Positions 24,471-36,510 of a stretch of DNA of 64,000 nucleotides are shown here, in pieces. The number at the start of each line of letters is the position of its first letter. Position 1 is the first letter of the stretch. The stretch is from Neodontobutis hainanensis (Eukaryota; Chordata; Actinopteri; Gobiiformes; Odontobutidae). The notes beneath the pieces were generated by a model that did not search any database, had not been told where the DNA came from, and saw nothing but the letters and a program-made list of their open reading frames with translations. The stretch lies in NCBI GenBank assembly GCA_024349245.1, contig JALDNG010000041.1, forward strand, positions 2,288,001 to 2,352,000. Direction: 5' to 3'. The position numbers and the translations under genes were made by a program.

Positions 24471-27400
24471 GCATCGTGGTGGTTTTAACAATCTACAAAT
24501 AATCATGGAAAATACCTTATGAACACATATTTCCTGAATTTTAAGCAAGAAGAAGGATTATTGTTGCCTGCAACACAAACTGCCTAAAGGCTTGTCTTTA
24601 AAAAAAAACTTCCTTGTTTGAAGCAGTTACCCAATAATGAAAGCTAACAAATACAGGTTACACCATTTGCTTTAAGCAGATTGCTGCAGACGTGTGTTTG
24701 CTTTTCCCCAAATTTTCTCTATTTCTGTCTCCTCCCCCTCGGCTCTGTCCCACTCAGGTAATAACTGTTAACGTTGGCACTAAAACCACATCATCATTAC
24801 CATCCTCATCCCTGGCTCCATCACCACCACCACAATTGAAGCCAGAAATAACACAATTGCTTGCGTATATATATTCACACACACAGTGCTCAGGTAGCTT
24901 TTTGGACTGCCGCTGTGCAGGGCGGATCATTAAATATAAGAGCTTGTTCTTCCCACAATTCACTTTATTTCTTCCCGAATTAGAAACATGATGTCTAAAC
25001 CCGATGTACTTTCTCCTTTTTTGCCAACCATATCTTATTTTTATTCCTTTTCATCACCTCCCCCCCTATCTGCACTCTCTTCCTTCGTTGTGATTGATGG
25101 AGTTCGGCAGCAGAGCACAGAGCAACGTGTGGCCAACAGTCCACGACAGCCTGCACTGGAGGAAGACAGAAAAGGAGGATGGATTAAACAGAGAGAGAGA
25201 GAGAGAAAGAGAAAGAGAGGTAAAAGGGAGGGAAGGAAGGAGGTAGGGACTGGGAGGGAGGGTGTGTGAAAACGAGGGGAGCTCAGCTGAAAGCCACAGA
25301 CTTAATTCTATGCATCATTAAGCAGTCTCACTCAATGCAACATCCCCTATACATCATCCACGCTCAGTAAACACAACGATGACATTACATTAGCAACTGC
25401 AAATGAATTTTCTTTTTAGAAGGAAATTGAGAATACTCTGCTTCTCTCCCTCTCTTTCAGCCTCTCCACAGCGCACTGGGACTCGCAAAGCTCCAGCCGT
25501 AAAAGGCAGGCGGACATAAACAAAATAAAAGCAAAACAATATTTCCCTTTCCCCTTTCATACTAGTCAAAATGGTGCACAATTACGCCTTTGTCTATATA
25601 CAAAGATTCTCATAACCTCTTAGTTATACCATTTTACATTTTTAGATAAAATGGGCATTGCTTTGTGTGATTTTAACTTCTCTTGAACGTGTCTGACCAT
25701 TTAGTCCCAGACACACACAAAACCTAATTCCATGATTTGAGTAACATAAATTATCCAGCTAGTCAAATGAATAATCACGTTTTTATTGCTCAGATTATAC
25801 CCTTTCCCCTAAAGTGGCTCGGCTCTGAAGCCTGGGAAATCTATTAAGGCCAGGCTATAGATCATCCCATCCACTGTGGCGTGTATATAGATTGGTCGGC
25901 TCATTTGAGGAATATTGAATCAGTTACAGTAAAGTAAGCCCTTGGATTGAGTCAAATGTAAAAATCCATGCATGTGTGAGGAGCTGTCAGCATGTGCCTG
26001 TAATGACGGATGGCTCTTAGTGCCTCTTCCAGCGAGCGGTGATAAAAAGTCAAATTATGAGCAGCGGGGAATGACAGGAGAAAGTGGGGGAAGAAGAGAC
26101 AAGACAAAAAGAAGTGGACCAGATCCGTCAAATGATAAGCGCAATCAGTCAATCTGTGGGAGCGTTTCAGACGATGGAAAGTGTTATTTCCTCCCTGGTG
26201 CAGTTCGGAGTCAAAGGTCGGTGAGGGGTCAAGAGTACGACCCCTGACCTCTTGCTAGTGAAGACTGAGACACCAGTCAGTCACATATTGATTTGCGTTG
26301 TCCTTGGTTTACCCATGTTATTATCTATTGGACATGATTGGTTTCCGGTTGCATTGATTTGAAAAGTAAAGGGCTCATTTCAGTGAGTGACAGGGACTAA
26401 GTGCTGTGGAAAGTGAAGTGAAAATGTTTCAACAAAATACTTTGAATTGGAACATGCAAAAAAATTGAAAAGGAATTTATAAGACACAATTCTAGTCATG
26501 TTGAATACAGCTGGTCACATTTTGGGTTTCCAGACTTTGCATTGTTGAATAAATGAAATATATTTATCTTTTTTTTTTTGCATATTTAAAGGAGAGTCAC
26601 ACAATTCTAAATTAAATAAATATAATTTTATTTAAGTTTTTATTATTAGTTTTATTAGATTTGTTTATTTCTTTAGGACAGTGTACAATGAGATACTTCT
26701 ACCAGATTATAGCATAACAGCTCATTTCCATCTATAGTCCTATATTGTACATGTTTTTTTGGAGATACAGATGGATTGATTGAAGAAATTGCTTGGTTGC
26801 ACACTTATGTTCACTATTCCTAGTTTAGACAATCTATACAGCCCTGGTATTGTCCTGTTATAAAGGTTCAGCCAAACAGCAAACTCAGGCAGCACATATT
26901 GATGAGAGCCACTGCTTTTGAGTTGTTTTGGGGGATTGTATACTGATAACAAAATAAGTACATGCAAGGTAGAAGCTTCTATCTATCAGTATATGTTTGT
27001 GGAGGATTTTTCCATGATATATTCAGAAAAAAGTTTTTAACAAAAGCATCTGGACGTACAGTAGGTTCGCTTTGTCTCTTGGATGAGGGACAAAACATCT
27101 TTCTCTTCAAACCTTCAGTTCGTCCAGATGCCTTTGTTTAAACCTTTTCTTCACTGTATGTGTTGTTTTTCTTCTTGTTTAGCCCCATCCCAGTACATCT
27201 TGGTTTATCCGCAAACCATCTTTGTTTTTCTGCTCTCTGTAAGAAACACTAACAGATGCCAGCTTCCATGCTGCCCATGGCAACCCCCCCCTCTCCGCTC
27301 CATGACTGACCTGCTCCGAGGTGTGAACCCCTGTCCCCTGCTGATAGAACCTCCCGATCATCTTTATAGACCCTGTCCCACACTGTTTATGACTCTGCAG

Positions 27401-27589
27401 TTTGATTACAGCAGAGGAGGACTGGTGAGGTAGGAGTTCTATGGAGGCAACCTCACACATCAAAGCAGCTATGAGAGGAATGTGGGCATTTGTTGTTTGT
27501 TTTATCGGTATGTATCCACACTTATCTGTGTAATAATATAGGAATTGCCATGTAACAAGCAGGAGGGCTTTTCCTGAGTTTTAATTGAG

Positions 27590-27785
27590 GGAAAAATGAA
27601 AGGACTTCACTGGGAAATTCACTGCCACCACCAGGATTGCCCAGCATGTTTTTTAATGTTAGTGGGGAAACCAGAGTGCCTAGAGGAAACCCACTCAAAC
27701 ATGGAGAGTACATACAAACTCCACACAGAAGGGCCCCGTCTGGCCTTGGAGTCAAACCCTGGACCTTGTGAAACAATGTTTTTGT
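27590..27785 (+). repeat. Dispersed fish repeat (GGAAACC...AAACTCCACACAGAA type)
   Basis: Contains the widespread vertebrate interspersed-repeat phrases GGGGAAACCAGAGTGCCTAG, GGAAACCCACTCAAACATGG and ACAAACTCCACACAGAAGG, and ends in a tRNA B-box-like TCAAACCCTGGACC. The copy is diverged. Family assignment is from memory of the motif, not from a search. Confidence 0.55.
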
Positions 27786-27946
27786 ATCATGAGTAGAATT
27801 TTTAGGTTCACATTGATACAACGTTAACACACTGTCATCATATCTAATCAAACGGATAATGTATAGTGTAAGAAGACTGGTGGGTATACTTTCAGGTGCT
27901 GCAGAACTTCATCAAATAGTTTTAACTGTAAAACATTTTTGAATTT

Positions 27947-28120
27947 GGGCGCAGTGGCTCAGTGGTGGAGCGGTCGTCCTATAACCGGAAGCTTGTGTCC
28001 TTGGGCAAGACACTTAACCCACCTTACCTCCGGTGGTGTTCCAGGTGTAACACTGGTAATTAGAAGTTTAATGTAAGCCACTTTGGATAAAAGTGTCTGC
28101 TAAATGAATAAATGTAAATG
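27947..28120 (+). mobile_element. tRNA-derived SINE, B box deleted
   Basis: The head GGGCGCAGTGGCTCAGTGG matches a tRNA A-box region. The body GTGTCCTTGGGCAAGACACT plus TTAACCCACCTTACCTCC and the tail CTTTGGATAAAAGTGTCTGC plus TAAATGAATAAATG are shared nearly word for word with the copy at 51063-51274. The B box is missing, so this copy should be non-autonomous for transcription. Confidence 0.8.
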
Positions 28121-30240
28121 AATTTTCTTGATTTAATTAAAATAAAATAATTGCCCATGTAATATTCTTTAGGTTTAGGTTAGGTATTTGTACTCGTAGG
28201 TAGATTTGCTTTGCAGTGTTGAGAGTCCTGGTCTCCCCATTCACAACAGATAACAACAGAACTATCAAATAAATGAATAAATATATATCCGAATTGTGCA
28301 AAAATAATGTGTAAATATCACTTCATCAGTAAAATAGCGGTGGTTGTTTTTAAAACATTTGGTCTTACATCCTGGAACTATAAACCTATGTCCAGAGGGA
28401 AGTAGATGAGGGTGCTGTGTATCTTTTAAAATACTCTCTGACATCTGCTGTAACTGTCTGGTATACAGGGAGTATGGGTTGGTCTGAGGCTGACCAATGA
28501 CTTAACCTGACAGAATGACTTTTATAATTTTATAAACACACACACACACAAAAAAATCAAGCCAATGTTCCTAATTTACTTTTGCTTGTTTACTGTAAAT
28601 TCCCCACGTGTTTCAGGGGTTGAACAACTTTTCTGCGCTAAACATTCAATAGGAATAGAGTCAAGTTAGACAAAATGTCTCCACACTCGATGGTGAAAAA
28701 CTCACTTTGGTTGTAACAAAGACGTTACTGCACATTTACACACAACTACACACAGCTGCAGCCTCAATGTAGTTGTTCCACTATTGCATCAAACTGAACT
28801 GTAGCTGCTATGTTTGTAATAGTACTTTAATTAAGTCACATGGTGCTTTCTTCTCTCACAGTGTAAATTGGTGACCGTCTGTGCACTTCGTTTCCCGTGT
28901 GGGAGGCCACTGTGCTGGACCAAGTCACTGGGAAAGTCCCGTGATTTATGGCCCTCTGCAGGCCTGACTGCCTCTCACCTCACTGAAGCCCAAGCCTGAA
29001 GTAATCAGAGTGATTTGCGTCAATCTACTCTTTATTCACTCAGTTCATGTTTACCTTAAATTTAAAAGAATTTGAGAACTTTTGGTAATTCACGTTGTAA
29101 ACATTGTTGGGATATTTCTAACTGTAATTTTTTAACAGGTTGGGTCATTACACCTTGAATTAAATGTTAATGATTAAGCAATGCAACGTGAAAGAAATAG
29201 GGGGTATTTTATTGTCTGTCTCGCATGGTAAGTTTTCATTTCCTTCTTCATTAGTTTTCTCTTTTGATGTACGCTCCATAGAGCCTCATAAAAGTGTGGG
29301 ATGTATGAATACATTGGAAACTCCTCTAAATGATCCTTGTGGCTCTCCTTCTTCATTCAAAGATCTGTTGTAGATAAACCTTCTGACGCTTTGTCCTAGG
29401 TCAACATCTCACAATGCTGTATCAACAATATTCAAATTTACCTCAGAACAATTATTATAAGGTCCATTTTAGGCTCTTTGCACTTGTTTCTGCATGCACT
29501 GTAAGATCAAGCAGTTCTGGCATATTAAAATCAACCAACCTTACATAGCAAGTGAAACACACACAGGCACAAACAGCAGAAGTATCAGCACATAGTAACT
29601 CAAGGCCAAAAGAGGTAGTTTATTTTTATCACGGGCAAAGGCGCCAAATCATGTTGGTATGAAGTGGGCTATATAAATGCAAATTGTATTGGAGAGCTAT
29701 TAGGCCTGGAAAAGGTTTGTATGTAAATGCCCCACAGGACCACAGTGGAGCATTTGGCCAGTTAAGATTAGTGCCGTTTGTACCGTGGAAGATAAAATAG
29801 AAAAAACAGGCAGAAAATGCAATTGCCTTGTGGTAAATCGTGGTGAACAAGGTGAGAACTTTAGTAATTGAATTGCTGTAGCGCTTCTTTGTAGTTTTTT
29901 GTGTATGCAAGAAAGACAGATCAAGGTTTTGTGCTTTTTCAGCCTCAGAGATGCTGGGATAACTTTGTAGAGTTCATGGTAGGGCAGAGAACCTGTCAGA
30001 TGACCGCTATTACCAGCCGTTGTTGACACAACTCCTATGTGAATTGACCAGGTCATTCTCTAACCCGATACCCATTAATTATGCCTTTGGTCTAAGCTCA
30101 ATGATTTATTTTTGTGAACATTTTAGAGACAAGACATACATGTAGAACAGAAATATCCATTTTGTAATTATTTAGATTATATTAGCAGGACAAAGTACAT
30201 AGTAATACATACAAAAATATATATGTGAAAAAAAACTTTA

Positions 30241-30669
30241 TACATTGCAGTTTATTTTTAGGTGGGGTAACTAAAAGAAACAAACCAGACATGATGGTGT
30301 AATCGATGAAATTCTGGAAAAGTTGAGTCATAAAGATGTACTCAGCTGTAAGAGAGAATACTGGCACAAGGCTGACCTCTAGCTGTGACCAGAGAGTCCC
30401 ACAGATGCAACTGTTCTTGAATTCAACAGATTTCACATAATGGTGAGTTTAATTCAGGCAGTAGGCATCCTTACATTCCCATTTTCTAAGTAAAAAGCTA
30501 CAAAATATCATGTGTAAAAAAGCTGTTGTGGCCTAATATTTAAAGTATATATATGTCAGAACATAAAGAAACAATAATAATAAATAGTATCTTTCACGAA
30601 CCTTGTGCAGAGGGTATAATGGAAAACAAATGCAAAGTACAGTTCCTCAGTCATCTTCTGCTTCCTGTA
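30241..30669 (-). other. 3' UTR of the ARL3-type gene
   Basis: AT-rich sequence downstream of the stop codon on the minus strand. AATAAA at 30251-30256 is the best placed poly(A) signal. No transcript data, so the end is approximate. Confidence 0.45.
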
Positions 30670-32237
30670 TTATTTCTTCCGTATTGTTATGTTCCTACAA
30701 ACCCAGGTCATGCCATCCTAAAAAAATGTGTGAAGTGAAATCTTCAACCGTAATTTAATACATTATAGGCTTTGGTTTTTTGTCACTTTATGCTTGCTAT
30801 ATGCTATATTTACAGCCAATATCAGCTGAAAAAGAAAACTGCATAGAAAGGTTATTCTCACAATTTATAGCAGTATTGTACCTGCAGTCCCTCTGCTGTT
30901 AATGCTGAGCAGGCCTGAACCTGCCACATGCGATCATGGATAGTGTGCAAATGGAGACTCTCTGCCAGCTCAGACGCTGAACAGGCTGTCATCAGGTCTT
31001 GCTTGTTGGCAAAGATTAGCAGTGGCACTGTAGAAAGCATGCCCTCATCCAACAACTCAAACAGTTGCTGGAGGAACAAGCACACCAGGGTAATTAGTTA
31101 TGTAGTTCCATTTATAGTTTAGGAAATAAAATGTTTTTATTTTATTTTAATGTAAGCCTATTTTACCAGACTGGTCTCTTCAAAACGTTTTTGGTCCGAG
31201 CTGTCAATGACATAAATCTGCAAATAAGGTCAAGATCCACATGAATAAAGTTCTTAGGACTAGCTTATGAAACATGTTCTGGATACTGTTATTACTCAAT
31301 AATATACAGTGTATGGTGTATGCACAGAAAAACAGATTGTACCAGCACGTCTGTGTTCTCAAAATAATTCCTCCAATAGGGGCGGATTTTGCGTTGACCT
31401 CCTATGTCCCAAACATTCAACTTAAATCCTGTTGACTGAACACTTTTAATATTAAAACCCTAATGAAAGAAAAACACTGTTTATTTCCAGTTGCAAGATT
31501 ATTTTAGTAATATCTGAAAATATCGCTCTCAAATGAGTGTGTGCTTTTACTTGTGTGGGAGTGATGTGACTGATATCTTCAGCTGCCAGTTGTTTCAGCA
31601 AAGTGGTCTTGCCAGCATTGTCCAATCCCAACAACAATAAGCGCACCTCCCGTTCTGGAGACGGTTTCAGCCTACGAAGTATGGATAGCAGGCCCTGTAT
31701 AAGTATAAAAGTACAAGTAAGAGGATGATTTTAACAGTAAATGCAGTGTCCAACCAGACCAATGTTATATCTGATGTCATTCCTAAATTAGCTCAACATT
31801 GTGCAGCCTGATCAACGCTAGAGATCACATTTTGGTGTTGGGAACTGGTAAAGACAGAAGTATGAGGTACAATTGTAGTATATTTTGTATCCTGAAAACC
31901 TTATTTAGGATAGTCAGCACATTTCTCTGTTTCATCTTCTGTCTGGGGGAAACAGCTTAACTGCTTACCACTGTAAATAAACTTAAATTAGAATTTAACA
32001 CTAAAACGTTAAAACATTAATGACTCACATTATTAATACAAATCAAATACAGACAGCAACCTGCTGCTCATGTCATTTAATCCTTATAGGAGAGATACTA
32101 GGGTAGTCCAGAAGTAGGCATTTGTAATTGGTAATCTGGGTGGAGTTTTGCATGGTTAGTCATTTCTAAATACAGCACAGTGAACACATGTTTAGATAAA
32201 GATTTTGGAGATTAATTCAATTTGGAAAACTCACCAT
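30670..32237 (-). CDS. arl3: ADP-ribosylation factor-like protein 3 (ARL3-type GTPase)
   Basis: Small GTPase which, in its GTP form, releases lipidated cargo from UNC119 and PDE6D inside cilia. Six coding exons join in frame: 32235-32237 (only the ATG), 31551-31694, 31343-31459, 31167-31217, 30882-31067, 30670-30717. The product has 182 residues, exactly the length of human ARL3. Visible motifs: P-loop GLDNAGKT at 24-31, switch I ITPTQGF with T48, switch II WDIGGQ at 66-71 with catalytic Q71, NKQD at 126-129, CSAL near 158, and tail DGMTWVCRNITIRKK. Gly2 follows Met1 but the ARL3-type GLLSIL N-terminus suits N-acetylation rather than myristoylation. All active-site residues are intact. Several positions differ from human ARL3 (LLDEGML, CSASELAESLHLH), and the neighbourhood of pax8, psd4 and wbp1 suggests an old ARL3 ohnologue (arl3-like) rather than the direct ARL3 orthologue. 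Confidence 0.93.
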
Positions 32238-32318
32238 GTTGTTCTCTGGTGTAGCTGTAGTGGCACTGCTTGGACTGAGAAGATTAACATCATTGTAGGG
32301 AAACAGCTGTATAGTTCT

Positions 32319-32342
32319 GTTGCTAGAAAAACTGTGACGTCA
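32319..32342. promoter_or_regulatory. Putative RFX X-box plus CRE in the ARL3-type promoter
   Basis: GTTGCTAGAAAAAC at 32319-32332 fits the 14-base ciliary X-box consensus RYYNYYATRRNRAC at all but one position (G for T). Two bases later comes a perfect palindromic CRE, TGACGTCA, at 32335-32342. The pair lies about 80-105 bases upstream of the ATG at 32237. RFX control is known for many cilia genes; binding here is inferred. Confidence 0.5.
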
Positions 32343-32377
32343 GAGTAAATAACGTGACAGAATAAGTGACAGAATAA

Positions 32378-34020
32378 GACACAAGGTTAAACAACTTTAA
32401 TACCCAAATCCAACAAAGACACTTATTTTATTAATAACTGGCGTCCAATATCTTTACCTAATAATGTTTCTAGATTTCTATAAGGCCTTCAATACTGTGG
32501 AGCACCACTTCATCCTACAATCATTAAAGCAATTTGGTTTCTTTTCATTTTAATTTTAGGTAATTTTAGAAACCTGAATGCAAACAGCAATAGCTCTATC
32601 AAACTAACACTTCCCCTAGATTTAATCTGTCCCGAGGTATATGGCAAGGTTGTCCTGCCGCGCCGCAACTTTTTTGGATTGTGGCACAACTTTGACATAT
32701 CATATTAAAACGAGTGCATTAGAAGGGATATCTCTTTTAGGGAAATAATTAATCATAACACAGCTTGCGGACGAGACCACACTAAGTCAAATTCCTGAAG
32801 CCATTAAACTCACTTAAGAATTCTCTTGAATCCTGTGTTTTCTGGCTTATGCCTTAATATCAAAAAATGTGAGCTTATAGCTATTAAAAATGGCACTAAA
32901 TCTGAACTTCACAACATCCCAATTAAAAATTTGGTGCATTATTTAAGAATCAAAACAGAAGAAGTGCCTCAAATTCTTACCCAATCATACAAAAAAACCC
33001 CAATGCAAAAATAATGTAACCAGTGGCTCTTACAAAACTTGTCATTGAAAGGAAGAGATCAACTGACTAAAGCGACTAAAGCTGAAGGTATTTATTTATA
33101 TTTCTTTTATAGAGTGCAGGACTTCTTTTATTGGTCCCTCATCTACAAACATAACTTTTCAGTAGTAGTACTTTATTTATTTAACAACAAGGACATCTTA
33201 TATAAACACAAATCCCTCTTTATGGAATATTGGTTTCAAAATAACGTCAAATTGGTACTGCAACTATTTAGCGAGGAAGGACTCTTGTTTACATATGAAA
33301 GGTTTCTTGGAAAAGACAATATCCCTGTAACTCCTGGAGATTATGCCAAAGTGTTTGGTGCCATCCTGTCTGGTGTATGTATGCTTTTTAAATACCAACA
33401 TAGACTTAATGTTGCTCACAAGCTAATCATTTATCTCCAAAAGACACACCTGCAGGGAAAATCTGTTTCTCCACTCACCCTATCAATAACAACAAATCTG
33501 TCAGAGTCATGTTCCAAAGATATATTATTCCTCTGTCTTATGGAATTTGTCTGTGGATAATAAACAATGGAAAAAAGTTTGGCTAATAACAACAGTTATC
33601 TGATTACCAATAAAGTTAAAGAACTTTTTTTTAAAACCTATCCATAAATTCTATCTTGATAAAACATTTTTCTACCAGCAAAACGTTTTATCAAAACAGA
33701 TTTAGGAAAGATATTGATATAAACTGTAGATGTTTTACTGAATCCCTTGAAACTGTTTTATTTATTTTATTTTTTTGGTACTGCCAATTTAATCACAACG
33801 ACATTGATAACCATTTCATTTGGTTTTGGAAGAATGTGTTGTTTGGATTATTTGAAAGTGGCTCACAAAAGAGATTCAGTTCAAATGTTAAACTTTCAAT
33901 AAAAAATATATATATATGCTTTTACCCCTTTCTACAAAAGCTTGACACAATATATTATCTCAATTATGAAAAACAAAATGCACTAAAGACTGTTTAAACT
34001 ATCTTTAATGTCTTCATATG
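32378..34020 (+). mobile_element. 5'-truncated, decayed LINE of the Tx1/L1 type
   Basis: Remains of a non-LTR retrotransposon ORF2: reverse-transcriptase phrases TTLIPKSNKDTYFINNWRPI and FLDFYKAFNTVEHHF near 32390-32510; a QLADETTL relic of the catalytic ADD motif near 32760, with the second Asp changed to Glu; SLKGRDQLTKA near 33040; then YKHNFS, EEGLLFTYERFLGKDNIPVT and a zf-RVT-like C-terminal section with FWYCQFN up to about 33.8 kb. The longest open piece is 33039-33560. Frames shift repeatedly and internal stops are common, so it is not active. It lies just upstream of the ARL3-type promoter, on the opposite strand. Confidence 0.82.
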
Positions 34021-34352
34021 AACTGTGACACCCCTAGCATAAAATATTGGATTCGCGACATTTTAGTCATTAGTCATTGTGAATGAATCATTTAAAAGTA
34101 CCCGTTTCTCCCACTTTGACTAATAGCTTAACTTTTGTTCGTAAACAAAAGTAAAAGAAACAGCGCCCCCACGCAGCTCAAAATCGGTTTGAGTTTCACA
34201 TTACTAGTCGTCTCTCGACTGTCCAGGACCAACAAAAACAAGCTGGACCGCTAACAAGAGTAGGATTTCTGCAGTCATCTCTACAAGTCCTCGGTTTGGC
34301 AGAGTAGGAGCTATATGATTCCCGTCGTGTTCACGGCCGTAAACCCAGAGAG

Positions 34353-36510
34353 ATGCCGCAGAAAACACTGGGATCCATTGTAGGTCTGCTTTGTACCGGG
34401 ACCTGTCTGGTGCAGGTAAGCCGCCTGTGGAGCTCACGGGGTCGGCGGGCATCCCCAGGCGAAGCCGCGGCTGCAGGGTTGGGTGAAGGCCTTTGTCGAT
34501 CCTTTTTGTCTCCTCCACAAAGGAAACGGCCACGGCTCGCTACTGTCCACCGAGGGTGACGTCAGTTTGGCTTAGTGGTATATTTTGACCATTATCAAGT
34601 TAGAGTCATCCTCAAATAAAACAGACATCGACCAAGATTTACTAATTAACCTAGTTTTACATCGATTATTGGATCGCAAAAGGGTTAGCTCTTGCTAGCT
34701 AACTGTTTAAACCGGCAAATTGACGCGTATTTATCACAGGTGATAAAAGGGATTTAGATCGACTTTTAGTAAGTTTAGTTCGTAATAACAAGTAACTTTG
34801 AGTGTTATTGTAAAAAATAAAAGACTGACTTTGTACTTTATCTAGTGGTTAATGGTGTAATAGGGGACTACACACGGTGAAGAAATAAAATAAATAACCT
34901 ATATGTGACTTGTGGCAGGTAAAGCACATAAACAAATAAAATAAAAGAAGACACTACTACGAATTAATTAAAACGCCGTTGGAAATAGGTCTGAGTAAGG
35001 TTTGGTGAGTTGCAATGGTCTCAAATTCATTATAAAACTTTTTTTTGTGTGTGTGGGTATTTGGTTTAAATTTTCAAGTAAGAATCTCAATGTTATACAA
35101 TATAATTCATTTTCCTTTTTGCTTATGTAATTGAAAGTTAACCCAGTCGTTAACTTTGTGCAATTCCTATATATTTTTAGGCAAAGGAGTCTTGTTTTGG
35201 GGTAAATAATGAGCAGAATGGATGTGAGATGGGTTACTGCTGTGGAGAAACGTGCTGCACTTACTACTACGAGCTTTGGTGTAAGTTGTTGTGATTTTAG
35301 ATTATTTACTATAAGTACCTACTGTCTAATCAGTTCTTTGTTGTACATTTTTAGTTTTGTCTAAAATTACTTTATGAATATTGTATTATTTATAAGATAT
35401 AACTGCCCTGCTTTTTTATCATTATAGGATATTAATGGTTTTATTTTTTACAGGGTTCTGGCTGGTATGGACCTTGATTATTATGCTTAGCTGCTGCTGT
35501 GCCTATCGCCACAGAAGGGTTAAGATGCGTTTGCAGCAAGAGCAACGTCAGCGCGAAATCAGCCTCATGGCCTACCAAGGAGCTTCAAGTTCCTTTATTT
35601 CTCCTCCACCACTTAATCTGAGTGAGTGTCTGTAATCTCTGTTTCATGTTGGAAACTGGTTTGCACTTTAAAAGGAGTTGATACTTAGACTTGACCAGAG
35701 GATTATAAAAGACCACTTTTGACACTGAGGTCAACAGACCGCACAGATCAGCTCATTCCTATTCCTCATACCAGACTTCTAAAGCTCTGTGCCAAATATT
35801 TAGTTGTATATTGGAGAGCCTGGTGAGGTGCTGCCAAAAAGACACCAGACATGCCATCCTGATGTTTGTAGTCACTTGCCAAATCTCGATGCACAGTATT
35901 GTGTCCAATATTGTCACAAACATAAGCGGCACAAGGTCAAAGAATGTCAATACAGTGTGAATTCTAAAAAACGAATAATAAATGCTTTGTGTTTTTAGGG
36001 TTTTGGAATGACTGCAAACTTCCTGACTATGAAGAAGTGGTAGGCCACCCCCCAACACCTCCACCTCCTTATTCAGAAAACCCTCCAGAGCAGACGCTCC
36101 CTCCACAAGTGAGCCAGTCAGAAGTGGCCTCAGAGCTACAACCGTTGGCAGAACCAGAGTTGAGAGTCACCCCTGAGCTCTCAGGCACAGCATCAAGGCA
36201 GGAGGTTGTGCACATGCCCGTCGAAACACAGTGTCTTTCTGAAGAGAATGCAGATGTGGAGGAGAACGAAGAGCTCAGCACTCGGCGTCGGCATGTCACA
36301 GGTGACTCGGGGATTTGGGTTTGCGTGTGCCAACTGGATGTTGATGATGTCTCTGGGATTAATGAGGACAGCGATGAGGAACACCGTATGTGCAAGGCTA
36401 CCGGTGGGGACTGCTGCTCCGCTCAGCAGCAGGCCTTCAGACCTAAGGAGCACACCTCTGAGCTGCCAGGCCAGAATGCGAGCACTAGCTCCGCTGATCA
36501 CATGGTGTGA
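34353..36510 (+). CDS. wbp1: WW domain-binding protein 1
   Basis: Small membrane adaptor that displays PPxY motifs to WW-domain proteins such as YAP and NEDD4-family ligases. Exons 34353-34415, 35181-35280, 35454-35621, 35999-36510 join in frame to 280 residues (human WBP1 about 270, WBP1L about 340). The N-terminal signal-like segment is GSIVGLLCTGTCLVQ. A Cys-rich luminal part follows (CFGVNNEQNGCEMGYCC, CTYYYELWWFW), then a transmembrane helix (LVWTLIIMLSCCC) and a basic juxtamembrane helix RHRRVKMRLQQEQRQREISL. PPPPY gives the PPxY motif and LPDYEEV an LPxY-like motif; THVTGDSGI-like sequence (HVTGDSGIW) lies near residue 215. The helix and the CGET...CTYYYELW block are closer to WBP1 than to WBP1L. 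At the conserved TGDSGIE motif the Glu is replaced by Trp. The ATG was chosen because it opens the signal-like exon that splices in phase. Confidence 0.88.

Noticed and set aside
33039..33560. 173-codon ORF as a host gene
   Set aside because: Its sequence matches the C-terminal part of LINE ORF2 and is flanked by other broken pieces of the same element.
34353..36510. Assignment as WBP1L rather than WBP1
   Set aside because: The 280-residue length, CGET...CTYYYELW and the RLQQxQRQREI helix fit WBP1 better; WBP1L is longer and differs in the basic helix.
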